Shown here: piece after piece, positions 10,513-21,174 of the stretch
Layout: each line of letters begins with the position of its first letter
Numbering within the stretch: the stretch's first letter is position 1
Assembly: GCA_029531795.1 (NCBI GenBank)
Contig: JAPEIS010000004.1
Span: forward strand, 558,001 to 622,000
Reading direction: 5' to 3'
DNA from: Sclerotinia nivalis
Taxonomy: Eukaryota > Ascomycota > Leotiomycetes > Helotiales > Sclerotiniaceae
Length of the DNA stretch: 64,000 bases
The notes under the pieces: model-generated
Database searches by the model: none
Seen by the model: only the letters and a program-made list of their open reading frames with translations
Told to the model about the DNA's origin: nothing
Position numbers and translations under genes: made by a program

Positions 10513-12168
10513 ATGGCGATCAAAGTCCCAAAAAGGCTCATTTTACCACTCGCAATATTCCTTTGGATTGCCGTCTCTATCTCTAACCTCTTTTCTTCTC
10601 GATATGGAAAACAAATCTATAACCCCGCAAAACACGACACGCCGATTCGAGTTCCAATATCTCATCCATTTAAGAACTACTCGAAGACTCCTGGTCAATC
10701 ATGGGCGCATCTAGGTAACGGAAATTTGAACACGCTTCATACTTCGAAAAATACTGTTCCGCATGCTTTATTACAACTCACCGCATATTGTTCCGATCCA
10801 GTTAACACATTTACGAACCATCTTAGACTTCCTAATTTGCTCTACAACATTTCCATGAAACCTAGACTTGGATCTCCCGAGCCAAGGACGTTCTGGAATC
10901 CAACAATTTTTTCTCTGCCATACTGGGCAAAGAATCAGTATTTAATCGTAAGCATGGTGTACTTAAAGGACCGCGGCTATCGAGTCAATGTCTTGTGCGA
11001 AGCAAACATTTGCCATTCAAGGACTGAAATTCGTGGAGGTTTTCAAGAAAGAGTCTGCACGGATGAAGATATCGAAGTTCTCGGCAGCAACGGAGGGCTG
11101 AGATGTGAAAATACACCTATTGAAGTGAATGTCCCTCCGACCCCAGCGGAGAGTTGCCAAGGAAATCAGGAAGGGCTCGCCGATATTCCTGGCTTCCATG
11201 ATCCTAGGATCTTCTATTCTGGAAGAGGAGAGCCAATATTGATGGTATCTTCTCAGTATGCTTCTTTGTACATTTTTCCAGATTCCGGTCACTAAATCAT
11301 TGCTAGGTCGCGATATGCTTGCATTGGGCTATGGTCTATTGATCTTCGCTCCGTATACTCTGAACTGGAGGAAGTTTTTTCATCTTCACCAAAACGTTTT
11401 GGAGGACCACTGAAATCTTATCCAGTCTTGACCGAGTTAACAAGAAATCCACCAGAAACTCGAAGATCATACGAGAAAAATTGGTTTATATTCTCGCCTA
11501 CTCCCTCCTCATCATACGTCCATTATGAGTTGACTTCGTCAACGCGCACTTTTGCAAAACTTATTGGTAGTGGTTTCACAACAACTAACCTGACGGATCC
11601 AAACGAGATCTCCTGTCTCGTCGATGCAACACCAGAGGAGATTAAACTCAACAGATACATGGCAAATGCTACTTGGCACCAAGCCACACCTGCCTTGAAA
11701 TTAATTCTTTGTACTCGAACTAATTCTACCTGTATTTCCGAGACTCCAGATACAGTTTTCATTGCAGCCATTCATCGCAAACACAAAAACGTTTTGGACC
11801 TCCCGATACGATACGAAAGATATTTCGTTATGTGGGCAGCAACACCACCTTTTAGTATGCTAGCCATGAGCCAACACCCTATTCTATTTTCAAACGAAAC
11901 AACCACTGGCTGGACTGCCGAGGAAAGTTGGGCCGATGTTCCAGAAGCTTTGTCGGAAGGTCGTGGATTTTGGGCCAAGCTCACTTATACCACTACTATT
12001 GCATATGCCTGGAGCAAAGAAGACGGGGATATAAGAGATAAAGGTGTTGGGTTCCTGGATAATGAGATCATTCTTAGTGTGGGTGTTGATGATCATGATC
12101 AAGCTTATGGAAGAGTTCTTGTGTCTGAGTTGTTGCAGTGTTTGAGAATTTGTCCCGGATTGCTATAA
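10513..12168 (+). CDS. Conserved fungal type II membrane protein, possible glycan-active enzyme
   Basis: Two exons, 10513-11255 and 11307-12168, with an intron GTATGC...ACTAAAT...CTAG; 534 residues. The ATG is followed by a basic stretch and one anchor helix (about 8-28, LILPLAIFLWIAVSISNLFS). The remainder is lumenal, with several cysteines and NxT/S sites. Landmarks are FWNPTIFSLPYWAKNQYLI, GFHDPRIFYSGRGEPILMVS, EKNWFIFSP, IAAIHRKHKN, YERYFVMW and DNEIILSVGVDD. Repeated aromatic/acidic blade-like segments (HDPRIF, EKNWFIF, YFVMW, EIILSVG) resemble five-bladed propeller folds and beta-mannosyltransferase-type proteins. I cannot assign a family with confidence. The anchored, lumenal layout suggests a Golgi/ER enzyme. 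It is divergent from the SGNH-like gene, also type II. Confidence 0.7.
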
Positions 12169-14179
12169 TGCGGATCACACAAACCATGAAAGGAATATCA
12201 AGTATAAAGATCGATTGATATGGCACTATGTAGCAGTTTCATAATAGGGATCGGAGGAAGACAACGGGGAGAGAGGATGGCGGATTTGCGGCAGATGGAT
12301 GATCCATGCACATAGATATAAGAGAGGCACGAGTAGTGCCACTGTACGCCCGTTTGTTGTCTTGCAATACGCTATTTATATAAGACTTACGATTTACATC
12401 TCAGGGTGGGAGTTTTGCGACGGGATGTGTAAGTAGGTTAGATAATCCCGAAGTTGATTGAGAATATACACAGTAAATAATGCATCATAACTGTGTTGAG
12501 TGACAAAGCTGAGCGACTGGGGAAAACAAATAGTAGTCATCATTGTAATAATTCATATTTAAATACTGAATAATGGTTCAGAAGTTCAGGGAAGTCGCGG
12601 TTGGGAAATTTTCATGAAATGTGCAGATATCTAAATGCGGAAGAAAGGGTCCAGAATGGTCGGTTTTGTTGGAAACCCCGGAAGCGGTTTTCATGGAATG
12701 AGACTTTTGTAAGTTCTGACATTTCTTTTCGTCGACATCGACTGATAAATATAGAAAAGCTTTTATGAGTTGCAGGGAATATTTCGGATAGTGTAGTGCG
12801 TGGTGAGCTCCAAGCACTTCTTATTTGTCCGGCGTCGAGGAAAATTCCCTTTACTGCTTTTGTAGGTGATTACGATATATGTCATTGAAGTGTCTCGTTG
12901 AAATGACATGTGTTGGGTGGGACTGGTATAATATTTAGATAAATCAAGAAGTTCAATCTCTCAACTGCCGCTGGCAAAGCGGAACATGGACTTTGAATTG
13001 GGTCTGGTTTCGCTGCTAGCTGGACTTGTAAGTAGGAGACTCTCCTAGAGTTTGAAAGGTGGGATTATTCTCGGTAAGTAATATGTCTGAATCAGAAGGA
13101 ATCGTTAGTTTTTCGTGCGCGAGAGGGGCATTGCGAGAGGAATATAGGGAAGGGGTGAGTGTGATCCGGGGGAAAGAGAGAGAAAGAGTGGAATGGTAAA
13201 TGAATTTGGGCATGGGAAGGTATACCGGGGGGGATATTTTTTACTGGTGAGATACTCCAAGTGAGCCGAAAATTCTACTAAGTCGATGAACAGGTACCAA
13301 TATGATGTAATTTCGAGTTCATAAGCCTCATTCAAAATAACTTGTCCACTAATGCAGTTAGGCGGTTTTCGCGCGCAAAGAAATTCACGATTTTTTTTGG
13401 CAGAAGTGAATGAATTCGGCTCATGTTGTGGTTTGAGAATGATTCACCAGGAATAGAGAAATCTGTGCAAATCATTCGTGACGCAGCTTTCCCGGGTTTC
13501 ACTGCGCTCTCATTATTACTCCTTCATATTTGTTTGGAAGGCTCATAGCACAACGCAATCTCCTGTCATACAAATCAATATACTTACAAAGCAATCATGG
13601 CATATCTTGACCAATCGATGTCCGAGTTGGACCAAATTCTGATTTTGCTTCAGTCATATTTTCATTTCTAGGGCCTCCAGAATCTTCAGTTTCTCAATAA
13701 CAGGTTGTAGGAAGCCTCATATGCTATGCCCGAAGAGTTCCTCTGGGATTAAGAGTTTTACCACCTGGAAGCTTTGGATTGGGAATCGATGATGTTGGAA
13801 ACGGCATAAGACTTGAAGATACGGCACCGGTTTTGGAATATAGAAGGCAAAATGGCTGTTGATGATTCCTTTTGGGGATCGAAGTTTTATGAGATCACAT
13901 TTTTGGTATTAAGCGAAGCTCAAGCAGGCTAGTCAACATTACAACATCTATACACATACTTGTCAGAATCATCGTCGAGGTACTGTACAATGAGTCAATA
14001 ATATCTCAAAAAATAGTCAAAAATCCCCATGATTTGTGACTAATCTGTTCACTGCTCTCGAACTCAAAAGGATCCGAGGATTTTAGTTTTCTATTTCGAA
14101 TTTTATTCCAATACATCAGTAATATCCAAAAAATCATCAAATGTCAGTAGTAGATAATTAGCAACAAGAAGCTCCAACT
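12169..14179. other. 2-kb intergenic region
   Basis: No coherent coding frame on either strand. An ATG at 12986 followed by 14 codons and a good donor (CTTGTAAGTAGG) could be a first exon, but nothing downstream supports it. Confidence 0.4.
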
Positions 14180-15340
14180 ATGCCTCCGTCAAGCCTCGAA
14201 AAGACCGCTACTTCACCCAACATTCCACCACTGAGCCCAAAACATGCAGAAGAGGCCCGTGAAACATTCAAGGAATACATGGAACGCATGTATGGCGAAC
14301 AGGCGGTTCTCGATCATCCAGACCTCGTTTCTCTTTTCGGGCCTCTAAACCCTCCCCGCTCATCCGTGTTCATGAAGCCTGACCAGACACTACCATCATC
14401 AGAAATGCTTGAGCTTTCTTTCAGATTACTCACGGAAGAAGTGCTTCAATTCGCGGATATAAAATATCCTCTTTATGAAAAACTTTTCTTTGGTGAGGCA
14501 TCTTTGGTCCCTTCGTCACTCCAGCAGCCACAAAAAAATGGATTACTATCGGCCATGCAAGCTCTGGGCAAGGCTAGATCGGCTCCTGAACGAAATGAAC
14601 CCATTGATGTGCATCAACGCCTCCGAAGCCATCTCAACTATGCATGCAATTCTCCGCATAATTGTGCAGGGAAGCCGCCGAAATGCATCATCTATTCTCT
14701 ACAACCATCAGGTATCCAGAGACCCCCGGAAGACTCGCCCGATTATCTTCCTCACCATACAACCACGAGTAGCACGTATAGAGTAGATTTTGTTCATCCT
14801 TGCCGCGAGTATACACAGCTCTTTGAATTTCTTCAAACTATCAAGCAGATCCATCGACTTGATTACCACAATGGGCTACTCTTGGTACCAGAAAATCGTC
14901 CCCCAGAATACTACAGTAAAGTCAACCGACTGATTCAAGACGACAGTTACGGAACTATTGCCACATATATGGCATGCTGCAAGCACAATTCTCAGCTTTG
15001 GACAAAGATGGGTGATGAAAGCATGGCCGAAAAGCAGTACAGATTCAACTGTCGTATTTGCAATCACAGCTACGTTTCACCAGATGGTAGAGTGTGCAGG
15101 GATTGCACCACGCAGAAGGTTTTACAGAAACGGAATTGTAAAAAAGAGTATGGAATGCCACTTATGAGTTATATGCGGAATTGTTGCTCTGATGGTCTCA
15201 CCAGGGACCTGTTCCGCAACCATTTTTGGAAAGAAGACGAAGACGGAGTTCCGCAAGAATTTGTGGAGGAAAACAAAATGAACAATCTAGGTATGCAGTG
15301 CTCAAATGATCCGAATGCTGTATGGATTCAAACCGATTAA
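14180..15340 (+). CDS. Hypothetical protein with C-terminal zinc-ribbon-like motif
   Basis: Single exon of 386 residues, ATG at 14180. The N-terminal third is polar and probably helical (SPKHAEEARETFKEYMERMYG). A middle segment (about 150-260) contains scattered cysteines. Residues 291-309 hold CRIC-11-CRDC, a CxxC...CxxC arrangement like a small zinc ribbon, followed by a basic/cysteine segment (KRNCKKEYG, MRNCCSD). No signal peptide or membrane helix is seen, so it is probably intracellular. I do not recognise the family and assign no function. Confidence 0.7.
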   Translation: MPPSSLEKTATSPNIPPLSPKHAEEARETFKEYMERMYGEQAVLDHPDLVSLFGPLNPPRSSVFMKPDQTLPSSEMLELSFRLLTEEVLQFADIKYPLYEKLFFGEASLVPSSLQQPQKNGLLSAMQALGKARSAPERNEPIDVHQRLRSHLNYACNSPHNCAGKPPKCIIYSLQPSGIQRPPEDSPDYLPHHTTTSSTYRVDFVHPCREYTQLFEFLQTIKQIHRLDYHNGLLLVPENRPPEYYSKVNRLIQDDSYGTIATYMACCKHNSQLWTKMGDESMAEKQYRFNCRICNHSYVSPDGRVCRDCTTQKVLQKRNCKKEYGMPLMSYMRNCCSDGLTRDLFRNHFWKEDEDGVPQEFVEENKMNNLGMQCSNDPNAVWIQTD

Positions 15341-16008
15341 CTGAGGTTTTAGTGGCCAACGAATGCCGGAAACTCGCTTTTATGAAGATCGTGTGTGGAT
15401 GAAATGGGCTTAGGAGATGTGTATGTGTTTTGGCGCTTGATCGCTGGGTTTTTACAATATCTTTAATACAAGGTTTTGTTGGATGAAGTGGTCTTATAAT
15501 CTTCGTGAAAACCATGTGAATTTTTGAGGCGAAAACTAACCTTACTTTATTGTGCGGAGTTTTTCTAGAGACTCGAAACAATGATGGACATAATGCCCAG
15601 CCAAATCATACGATTATGCAGAATGAGCTCACAATATTCCATATACAAGCGATAAGAATTCACGACATCAGGTTTAAGTCAAAGTAAGATTCCGATTATC
15701 TATTCACTCTTCAGTAATAGCATCATTGAAAACGAACGGAAATGTAAATTTAACCTTCCAGAATCTCACCGGAGTATGATACATTCATCATCCGCATTAA
15801 AGTATCTCCCTCCTCAAACTACATCCTAACGTTGACATATCCAAATTACCCACGGAACAGAAACCGACTGAAACAAAATAAGGAAAAAATGTAAGGAAAG
15901 ACAAAAGAAAAATACTGAATCAGAGAATCCACCTATTTCTTCCACCTCCTCTAATTCTTATACCACGATCTTTTGATGCTTCATTTGCATGCACTGTCAT
16001 GGAAATGG
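15341..16008. other. Intergenic between convergent genes
   Basis: 3' flanks of the plus-strand gene at 14180 and the minus-strand gene at 16009. Nothing else recognised. Confidence 0.5.
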
Positions 16009-17184
16009 CTAGAGTTTTTTTTTTTCTTGACGTATAAATTTCGCGGGCCTGATGGCTGGAGATACAGGTCTTTTCCGTGGAAGCACTGCTGAGACCGACG
16101 TTTTCTGTGATGGATTTTCTTGAAATGGTGACATCCGTCTGTTCGGTGTGGCATTCAATGAGCTTGGATAAGATTGAGGTGTTCTTCCGATGAGAAATGG
16201 GTCGATTGACTGAGGAGGTTGTGAAATTGGAGGGAGGCGCGGGATTGGAGTGAGAGGCGGCGTTGGAGGACGTGGTTTGGGTGTTGGAGGCGAATCAGGA
16301 ATTGTGTGTCTTTCATATGGGCGTCTGGAAGGCTTAGGTGCCTTTATCGGGGTTCTTATGAGTGGAGATATTGGTCTAGTAGACCTGGAGTTTGTGTATT
16401 CCACGCATGGTGAGGACATTTTGCTTCCAGATGCTGTTCTACTAGCGCCTGTAGCCGGAAGAAATGGTTTGGGACCTGCTGCTTGCTTAAGGATTCCAGC
16501 CATAGAACTCCAAGGTCTACCGTTTTGCTCCGGATCATCCACACATCTTTTATTGACGTTTGTTTCGTGTGCATCATGCTCGTGTGAAGTAGTAGGTTTA
16601 TGGCCGAGGCCAATAGTGGCTTCCTTGATCGAGGAGAATGGTGGTGGAGGTAGCATCTGATGAGTATCAGGTCCAGGCTTCGAAGAAGATATATGGACAG
16701 CTGATGGACCTATCGCAAGGTTTCCAGCATTCTGTGCGGGAAATGAGCGAGCAATATCTCTTCCCGGTTCGTATATACCTCCTCCAGCCGACAGTGTTTT
16801 GAAACGCACCCTTGCGAAACCCGATGTTTTGTTACCCTCGAAAGGATTTCGGCTAGGAGTGCGACTTATCCGGCCTCCAAAGTCTGGGTTCATGTAGTTG
16901 GGGCTGATTCCATCGCCGACATGTGTTGATTTGGGAATGAAGAATGGATTGCCTAGCTGCGTTCCTGTCGTTTGTGTTGCCTTGTCTTGAGTCGAAGGAG
17001 CGTTTTTAGGGATAGAACTAGGCATTTTAGAAGATTCGTGAATCTGTGAAAGTAACTCTTCTACCCCAGGGAGAACTATAGGGCGCGGTGTGGTGGATCG
17101 CGTTGGACTTTTTGGTGTTGCTACTTTTGTCTCCAAATGAGTGTCCGAGATTTCGAAGTCTGAGCTGGAGAGGTGGCCATACAT
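16009..17184 (-). CDS. Proline/serine-rich, probably disordered protein
   Basis: Single exon of 391 residues, ATG at 17182-17184. The composition is dominated by Ser, Pro, Thr, Lys and Arg. There are many SP/TP dipeptides (KSPTRSTTPRP, SPLIRTPIKAP, IPDSPPTPKPRPPTPPLTP), typical of proline-directed phosphorylation targets, and basic patches near the C-terminus (PRKRPVSP, FIRQEKKKL). No folded domain, signal peptide or membrane segment is visible. It may be a nuclear or scaffold protein, but that is a guess from composition. The last codons lie in an A/T homopolymer (16016-16025), so the exact C-terminus is sensitive to a base-count error. Confidence 0.6.
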   Translation of the reverse strand: MYGHLSSSDFEISDTHLETKVATPKSPTRSTTPRPIVLPGVEELLSQIHESSKMPSSIPKNAPSTQDKATQTTGTQLGNPFFIPKSTHVGDGISPNYMNPDFGGRISRTPSRNPFEGNKTSGFARVRFKTLSAGGGIYEPGRDIARSFPAQNAGNLAIGPSAVHISSSKPGPDTHQMLPPPPFSSIKEATIGLGHKPTTSHEHDAHETNVNKRCVDDPEQNGRPWSSMAGILKQAAGPKPFLPATGASRTASGSKMSSPCVEYTNSRSTRPISPLIRTPIKAPKPSRRPYERHTIPDSPPTPKPRPPTPPLTPIPRLPPISQPPQSIDPFLIGRTPQSYPSSLNATPNRRMSPFQENPSQKTSVSAVLPRKRPVSPAIRPAKFIRQEKKKL

Positions 17185-18098
17185 TTCAAACTATGTTGTT
17201 GGAACAGTGTCAAGTTTTATTGTTCTGTATTTGTTGTTGTTGTTTATTTTTTGTTAATGTTGGGTGCTCTTCAAGAATGGCAACGACGAAAACTTTGTAA
17301 ACTTTTGACGGCAAAGATGCTGGTTTTTCTTCCCATAATTATTCATAGTCAAAATCACTTTTTGAGTATTATTCACAGCATTTACTGAAAAACACTGTTG
17401 AGTAACGAGACCTTTGGACATGGATGATTCCGCATTATGGTAATGAAGCCCATTCACATCAAGCGAGGGTAAAATCCATCATCACCAAGGGACACTTTTC
17501 GTATGGATTGTCATTATGCACTTAATGACAGAGACTAACCTCGCTTGATGACTTTCCTCTTGCAATCATATCAGCCAAGGGCTTTCTCAAGGAGTCTTCT
17601 CTGAAGTTAAAACTTCCTGGAAGAATGATTAATTTTAATGAGATTCAAGCATCGCATATCGCATGATTCATGTGCTTTCATATTCAGATACCAGTCATTC
17701 ATAATCTACCCAAGATGATTGTAATTTTTGCAAGAAATCATCTGGTAGAATGAGATTCTATCTTGCGCCGTTTTTGCGACACGGTGCCTAGGAGTTGGGA
17801 ATTTGGTGTACGGTGAAGAAAATTGTGAGAGCCTGATCGTCATACCCAAGAATTTACTCACCTAATCATGTTCGCATGAACATTGTATAGAGTGGATGAT
17901 ACGCCATCCAATTTTACTATTTCTGTACGTGGTATATTTTCTTCTATGAAAGTTCTATTGAACAGCTATTGAAAAGCTGCTGATTCGCAATCTCCCGTAT
18001 GGGTGTTAACATGGCATCGTTCTAGGAACAATGTCAGTGAATCTTCACTGTTCAGTACAGCTAAGCTCTGAATGCTGAACAACAACACTATGATTTTC
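17185..18098. other. Intergenic with nested inverted repeats
   Basis: No gene. Contains a perfect 12-bp inverted repeat CATCAAGCGAGG (17457-17468) / CCTCGCTTGATG (17539-17550). It encloses a second perfect hairpin TGTCATTA (17509-17516) / TAATGACA (17523-17530). See findings. Confidence 0.5.
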
Positions 18099-18302
18099 TA
18101 TTTAAATATCCTTCTCCATCATTCTCCATCTATCTTTCATTTCACAATAATCAAAATCCAAAACCGAACTCAATAATCAAACAATTTCAATATCGATCTT
18201 TATTTAAATATCCTTCTTCATCATCCTTCATCTATCTTTCATCTTATAATAATCAAAACCCAAAGCCAAACTCAATAACAGAACAACTTCAACATCGACC
18301 TC
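18099..18302 (+). repeat. Tandem duplication, two units of ~102 bp, in the leader of the Cys-rich gene
   Basis: Units 18099-18200 and 18201-18302 both begin TATTTAAATATCCTTC and run through CATCTATCTTTCAT, AATAATCAAAA and CAACATCGACCT-like endings with scattered substitutions. Each contains a TATA-like TATTTAAATA. The unit ends about 100 bp before the first ATG at 18405. The duplication therefore doubles a core-promoter or leader segment. Confidence 0.8.
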
Positions 18303-18404
18303 TTAACTTAGCAGCGTCTCATCAACTTACAATAGGAAATATCCACAATCTCAACTGAGATTATACTTCCTCAAACACCAAAGAGCTTATAAAAGCATCT
18401 CATA

Positions 18405-18638
18405 ATGTGTTATCAAAACCTTAAGACCATGGTTTCTCCAAACCAAATCACCCCAATCCTCTCTGAACGTACCATCATGAGTGATCCTACCAACCTCGGC
18501 GGCCCAGCTGTCGATGCACAGACCGTATTGACCTGCTGCAATTGTGGCCAGAGTACCTCTCTCGATGCAAGCACTCCAGGATGTACCTCTTGCTGTGCCT
18601 GTGACCATTATGAATGCAATAATTGCGATTATTACTAA
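18405..18638 (+). CDS. Small cysteine-rich (zinc-ribbon-like) protein
   Basis: 77 residues from ATG 18405; in-frame ATGs at 18429 and 18477 are possible alternative starts, and the last keeps the whole cysteine region. The C-terminal half is packed with cysteine: TCCNCGQST, then PGCTSCCACDHYECNNCDYY at the very end (eight cysteines and one histidine in the last 20 residues). The paired CxxC arrangement suggests metal binding rather than a disulfide effector, and there is no signal peptide. Family unknown to me. Support comes from its clean frame, the long CT/CA-rich fungal-type leader and the duplicated TATA-like leader upstream. An overlapping frame at 18544-18795 is taken to be a shadow. 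Confidence 0.6.
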   Translation: MCYQNLKTMVSPNQITPILSERTIMSDPTNLGGPAVDAQTVLTCCNCGQSTSLDASTPGCTSCCACDHYECNNCDYY

Positions 18639-19375
18639 ACAATCACGAACGCCCGACAATTCTCCTAACCATGTGGTTCAATCGGTTAGAATTGCGGAAG
18701 ACACTTTGATTGTGGTGGACTTGCGGAAGGATGTGTATCAGAAGTCCTTCTGGCTGGCACTGAGGCAATGTCGCGAGGCGCTATGGAGTAGATAGAGTAG
18801 AAATTCAATTCCATTATCATAACTTTATGCAGCTTTTTTGACAAATTTTTTGACGTGACCCACGAAAATGCTGAAATATATAATGTGACAGAAATAATAA
18901 ATTGTTGAACCTGCCTGAAAGTAAACTTCGTCTGTAACCATTCAGACTAGAATGAAGGGGGTGACATGATCTCGGTAAGTTGATGCGGGACAGTTCTCCA
19001 CACTAGAGCTTTTTATCCAAGAACCCTCAGGATGGACTAGGTAAGATGGCAGCCTGATATCGCAACCCGCTTACTGCTAAGTGGTGGTAGTTTTGAATTT
19101 TTTGGGATGAGAGTAAGCATATTTCAAAACGCAGGATGAGATAGTGCTTTGTCCTGAATTTGAAATCAGAGTTAGAAAAATGACAGGACAACACGAAACA
19201 TCCACGAGGTACACAAATCATTAAGTAGCACAAAGACCATACATGTAAAGGATATTTCTTCCAATCTATACTTCTACGGGTATAATAAATGAGCAAAAGA
19301 AGTTAATAAACGCGACTTCTTCGGATGCTTCAAAACATTTGGCTTTGCTCTTGCCTCAATCAGAGACAACCATTA
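18639..19375. other. Intergenic
   Basis: 3' flank of the Cys-rich gene and the convergent glycosyltransferase-like gene. Nothing else seen. Confidence 0.5.
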
Positions 19376-20716
19376 TTACAGACAACAAGGGTAATAATTT
19401 GACTCTCCATCATTGAAAAGATGAGTTCTCGCGCCCCCATCATCAAAAACCGAGAAAGAACTTCCTCGATATCTCCCAGTGGAATCCCGAGCGTTCGCGA
19501 CCGAGGATGAAAATGCGCTTCCAGTAATCCCTAGGAAGAAGTGACTCTTGAGCATAACTCCCATATCAATAGCGCCTTGGAAATCAAAACTCAGTTTATT
19601 GATCGTCTTCAAGGTGTTGATATCTTTTTCGGCCAGCTTCCACTTATGTGTAACTTCCCAACCTCTAGCCTTTCCAGCCTCCACGAATTTTAACACTTGA
19701 TTTTGATCTCCACAAGCCAGGTAGACCAAAGGCTTTTCCTCACCAGGATTGCCATATTTCTCCCATGCGCGATCTAGCGCATCTAGATCTACCTGCAGCT
19801 GATTTTCAAGCGAACTCCAGATTTGATCGGATTCAACTCTGAAATGTACGCCATAAAAAGGACGATCTATCTGAGCCAATAATCGATTGACAACTCGCCG
19901 AGGTGGCTCTTTGAATCGGACGAGATACCCCAGTTCATTCCATAACTTTAGCTCTTGTCCGGTCGGGTCATCGGTGACTCTGAAGATCAGGAACTGTGGA
20001 TTAATATCTATGGCAGTTATACCGGCTTCGTGATTAAGCTTGTTGCTAGGATTCAACAAGAAAAGTTGTTCTAATTGAGAATATTGAGCATCAAAAAAAT
20101 CTTTGAAGCTCCTTCCTCTCCAGAAATATCCCTGGAATAGAGCCAACCCCGGAACGGTTTTGTCTGAAAGTTCTATTGACCAGCGATGCTGCACAGTAAT
20201 CTCACCAGATTCTATTTCACGAAGCCTGATAATTCGCATTTGTGGACAAACTTTCTTCATTTGCTCCAGTAAATGATCTTCTTCAAACCATTCGCTATAA
20301 GTCATGATAGCTTTCTCGTTGAACCGGTTGAGTGCTTGCAAATTATCTTTATCGCGATAGTGAATCGATGGTAAAATTATTCCGTAGCCAGTATCTAAAG
20401 CCATCTTCAAGCAAATCTTTACTTGAGACACGATTGTGGTCAATCCTGCAAAGATGCCAGTGCAATCTAGGTATACTTCGTTTTTCGGCCATTCTGTTTG
20501 CTCGCATTGTTGTTTGAGAGCCGGGAAGTCATAATCTGCAGGCTTATCTATCGAAAATACTTGTTCAAAGTACCTTCCAGCTTGAGGGTGTGCTGTGTAA
20601 ACGGAAGGAAATATGATTTGGGTAGGTCGCATGAAATTCCAGCCATGATATAAGATAACGCAAGATATGAAGAATAATGGGAGGAATCGGAGCAGAGCTC
20701 GAAGACGGACAACCAT
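19376..20716 (-). CDS. O-fucosyltransferase-like type II membrane protein
   Basis: Single exon, 446 residues, ATG at 20714-20716. One anchor helix (about 8-25, LLRFLPLFFISCVILYHGW) precedes a lumenal domain. The domain has features of the fungal branch of the GDP-fucose protein O-fucosyltransferase-like superfamily. An N-terminal LDCTGIFAGL stands where such enzymes bind donor. FYGVHFRVESD (287-297) corresponds to the conserved V-H-x-R-x-E/G-D segment. GITGSAFSSSVANARD (396-411) corresponds to the S-x-F-S nucleotide-sugar loop. Family membership is inferred from motif order only. It likely acts in ER/Golgi glycosylation. It lies next to an acyltransferase and a GT32 gene, hinting at a local glycan theme. 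Confidence 0.7.
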   Translation of the reverse strand: MVVRLRALLRFLPLFFISCVILYHGWNFMRPTQIIFPSVYTAHPQAGRYFEQVFSIDKPADYDFPALKQQCEQTEWPKNEVYLDCTGIFAGLTTIVSQVKICLKMALDTGYGIILPSIHYRDKDNLQALNRFNEKAIMTYSEWFEEDHLLEQMKKVCPQMRIIRLREIESGEITVQHRWSIELSDKTVPGLALFQGYFWRGRSFKDFFDAQYSQLEQLFLLNPSNKLNHEAGITAIDINPQFLIFRVTDDPTGQELKLWNELGYLVRFKEPPRRVVNRLLAQIDRPFYGVHFRVESDQIWSSLENQLQVDLDALDRAWEKYGNPGEEKPLVYLACGDQNQVLKFVEAGKARGWEVTHKWKLAEKDINTLKTINKLSFDFQGAIDMGVMLKSHFFLGITGSAFSSSVANARDSTGRYRGSSFSVFDDGGARTHLFNDGESNYYPCCL

Positions 20717-21174
20717 GGTGCATAGCCAGCAAGCATTGAGAAGGGAACGAAGTTTGAGTAAGGTTATGGGGGTGTGGGAAATTCAATTCTTGGCCCGGAA
20801 TCCAATTATTTTGGTTGCAAGGAATCTTATCTCCAAGTTGGACAATATTGCGAAGTTACATATGCAGCAGTCCGTCCCCTGCAGATGCATTCGTCTGTTC
20901 ACCTCGGACGGACTCCGCGGGGTAATCTTGCGGAATTGACATGGCGGCTTCAGGGGTAGAGGAGCAAAAGCGGCATGAGCTTGTGACAGGAAACCAATTG
21001 TTGGTATTCATTTTGGAGGAACATATCAGGCTAAAAACAAACGCTGCAATCGGAAGATTTTTAAGCTAATTGGCCTGTTGGCCTCGTTCATTCCAAGGCA
21101 CAATCCATGACATCTAATTTAACTATACAACGCCTAAACAGGTATATCGATACCCAATATTCAGCCCCATATTT
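20717..21174. other. Intergenic
   Basis: Upstream region of the O-fucosyltransferase-like gene and 3' flank of the acyltransferase gene (both minus). Nothing else recognised. Confidence 0.5.

Noticed and set aside
18099..18302. 102-bp repeats as an LTR or MITE pair
   Set aside because: The units are directly adjacent, without terminal inverted repeats or target duplications; a simple tandem duplication.
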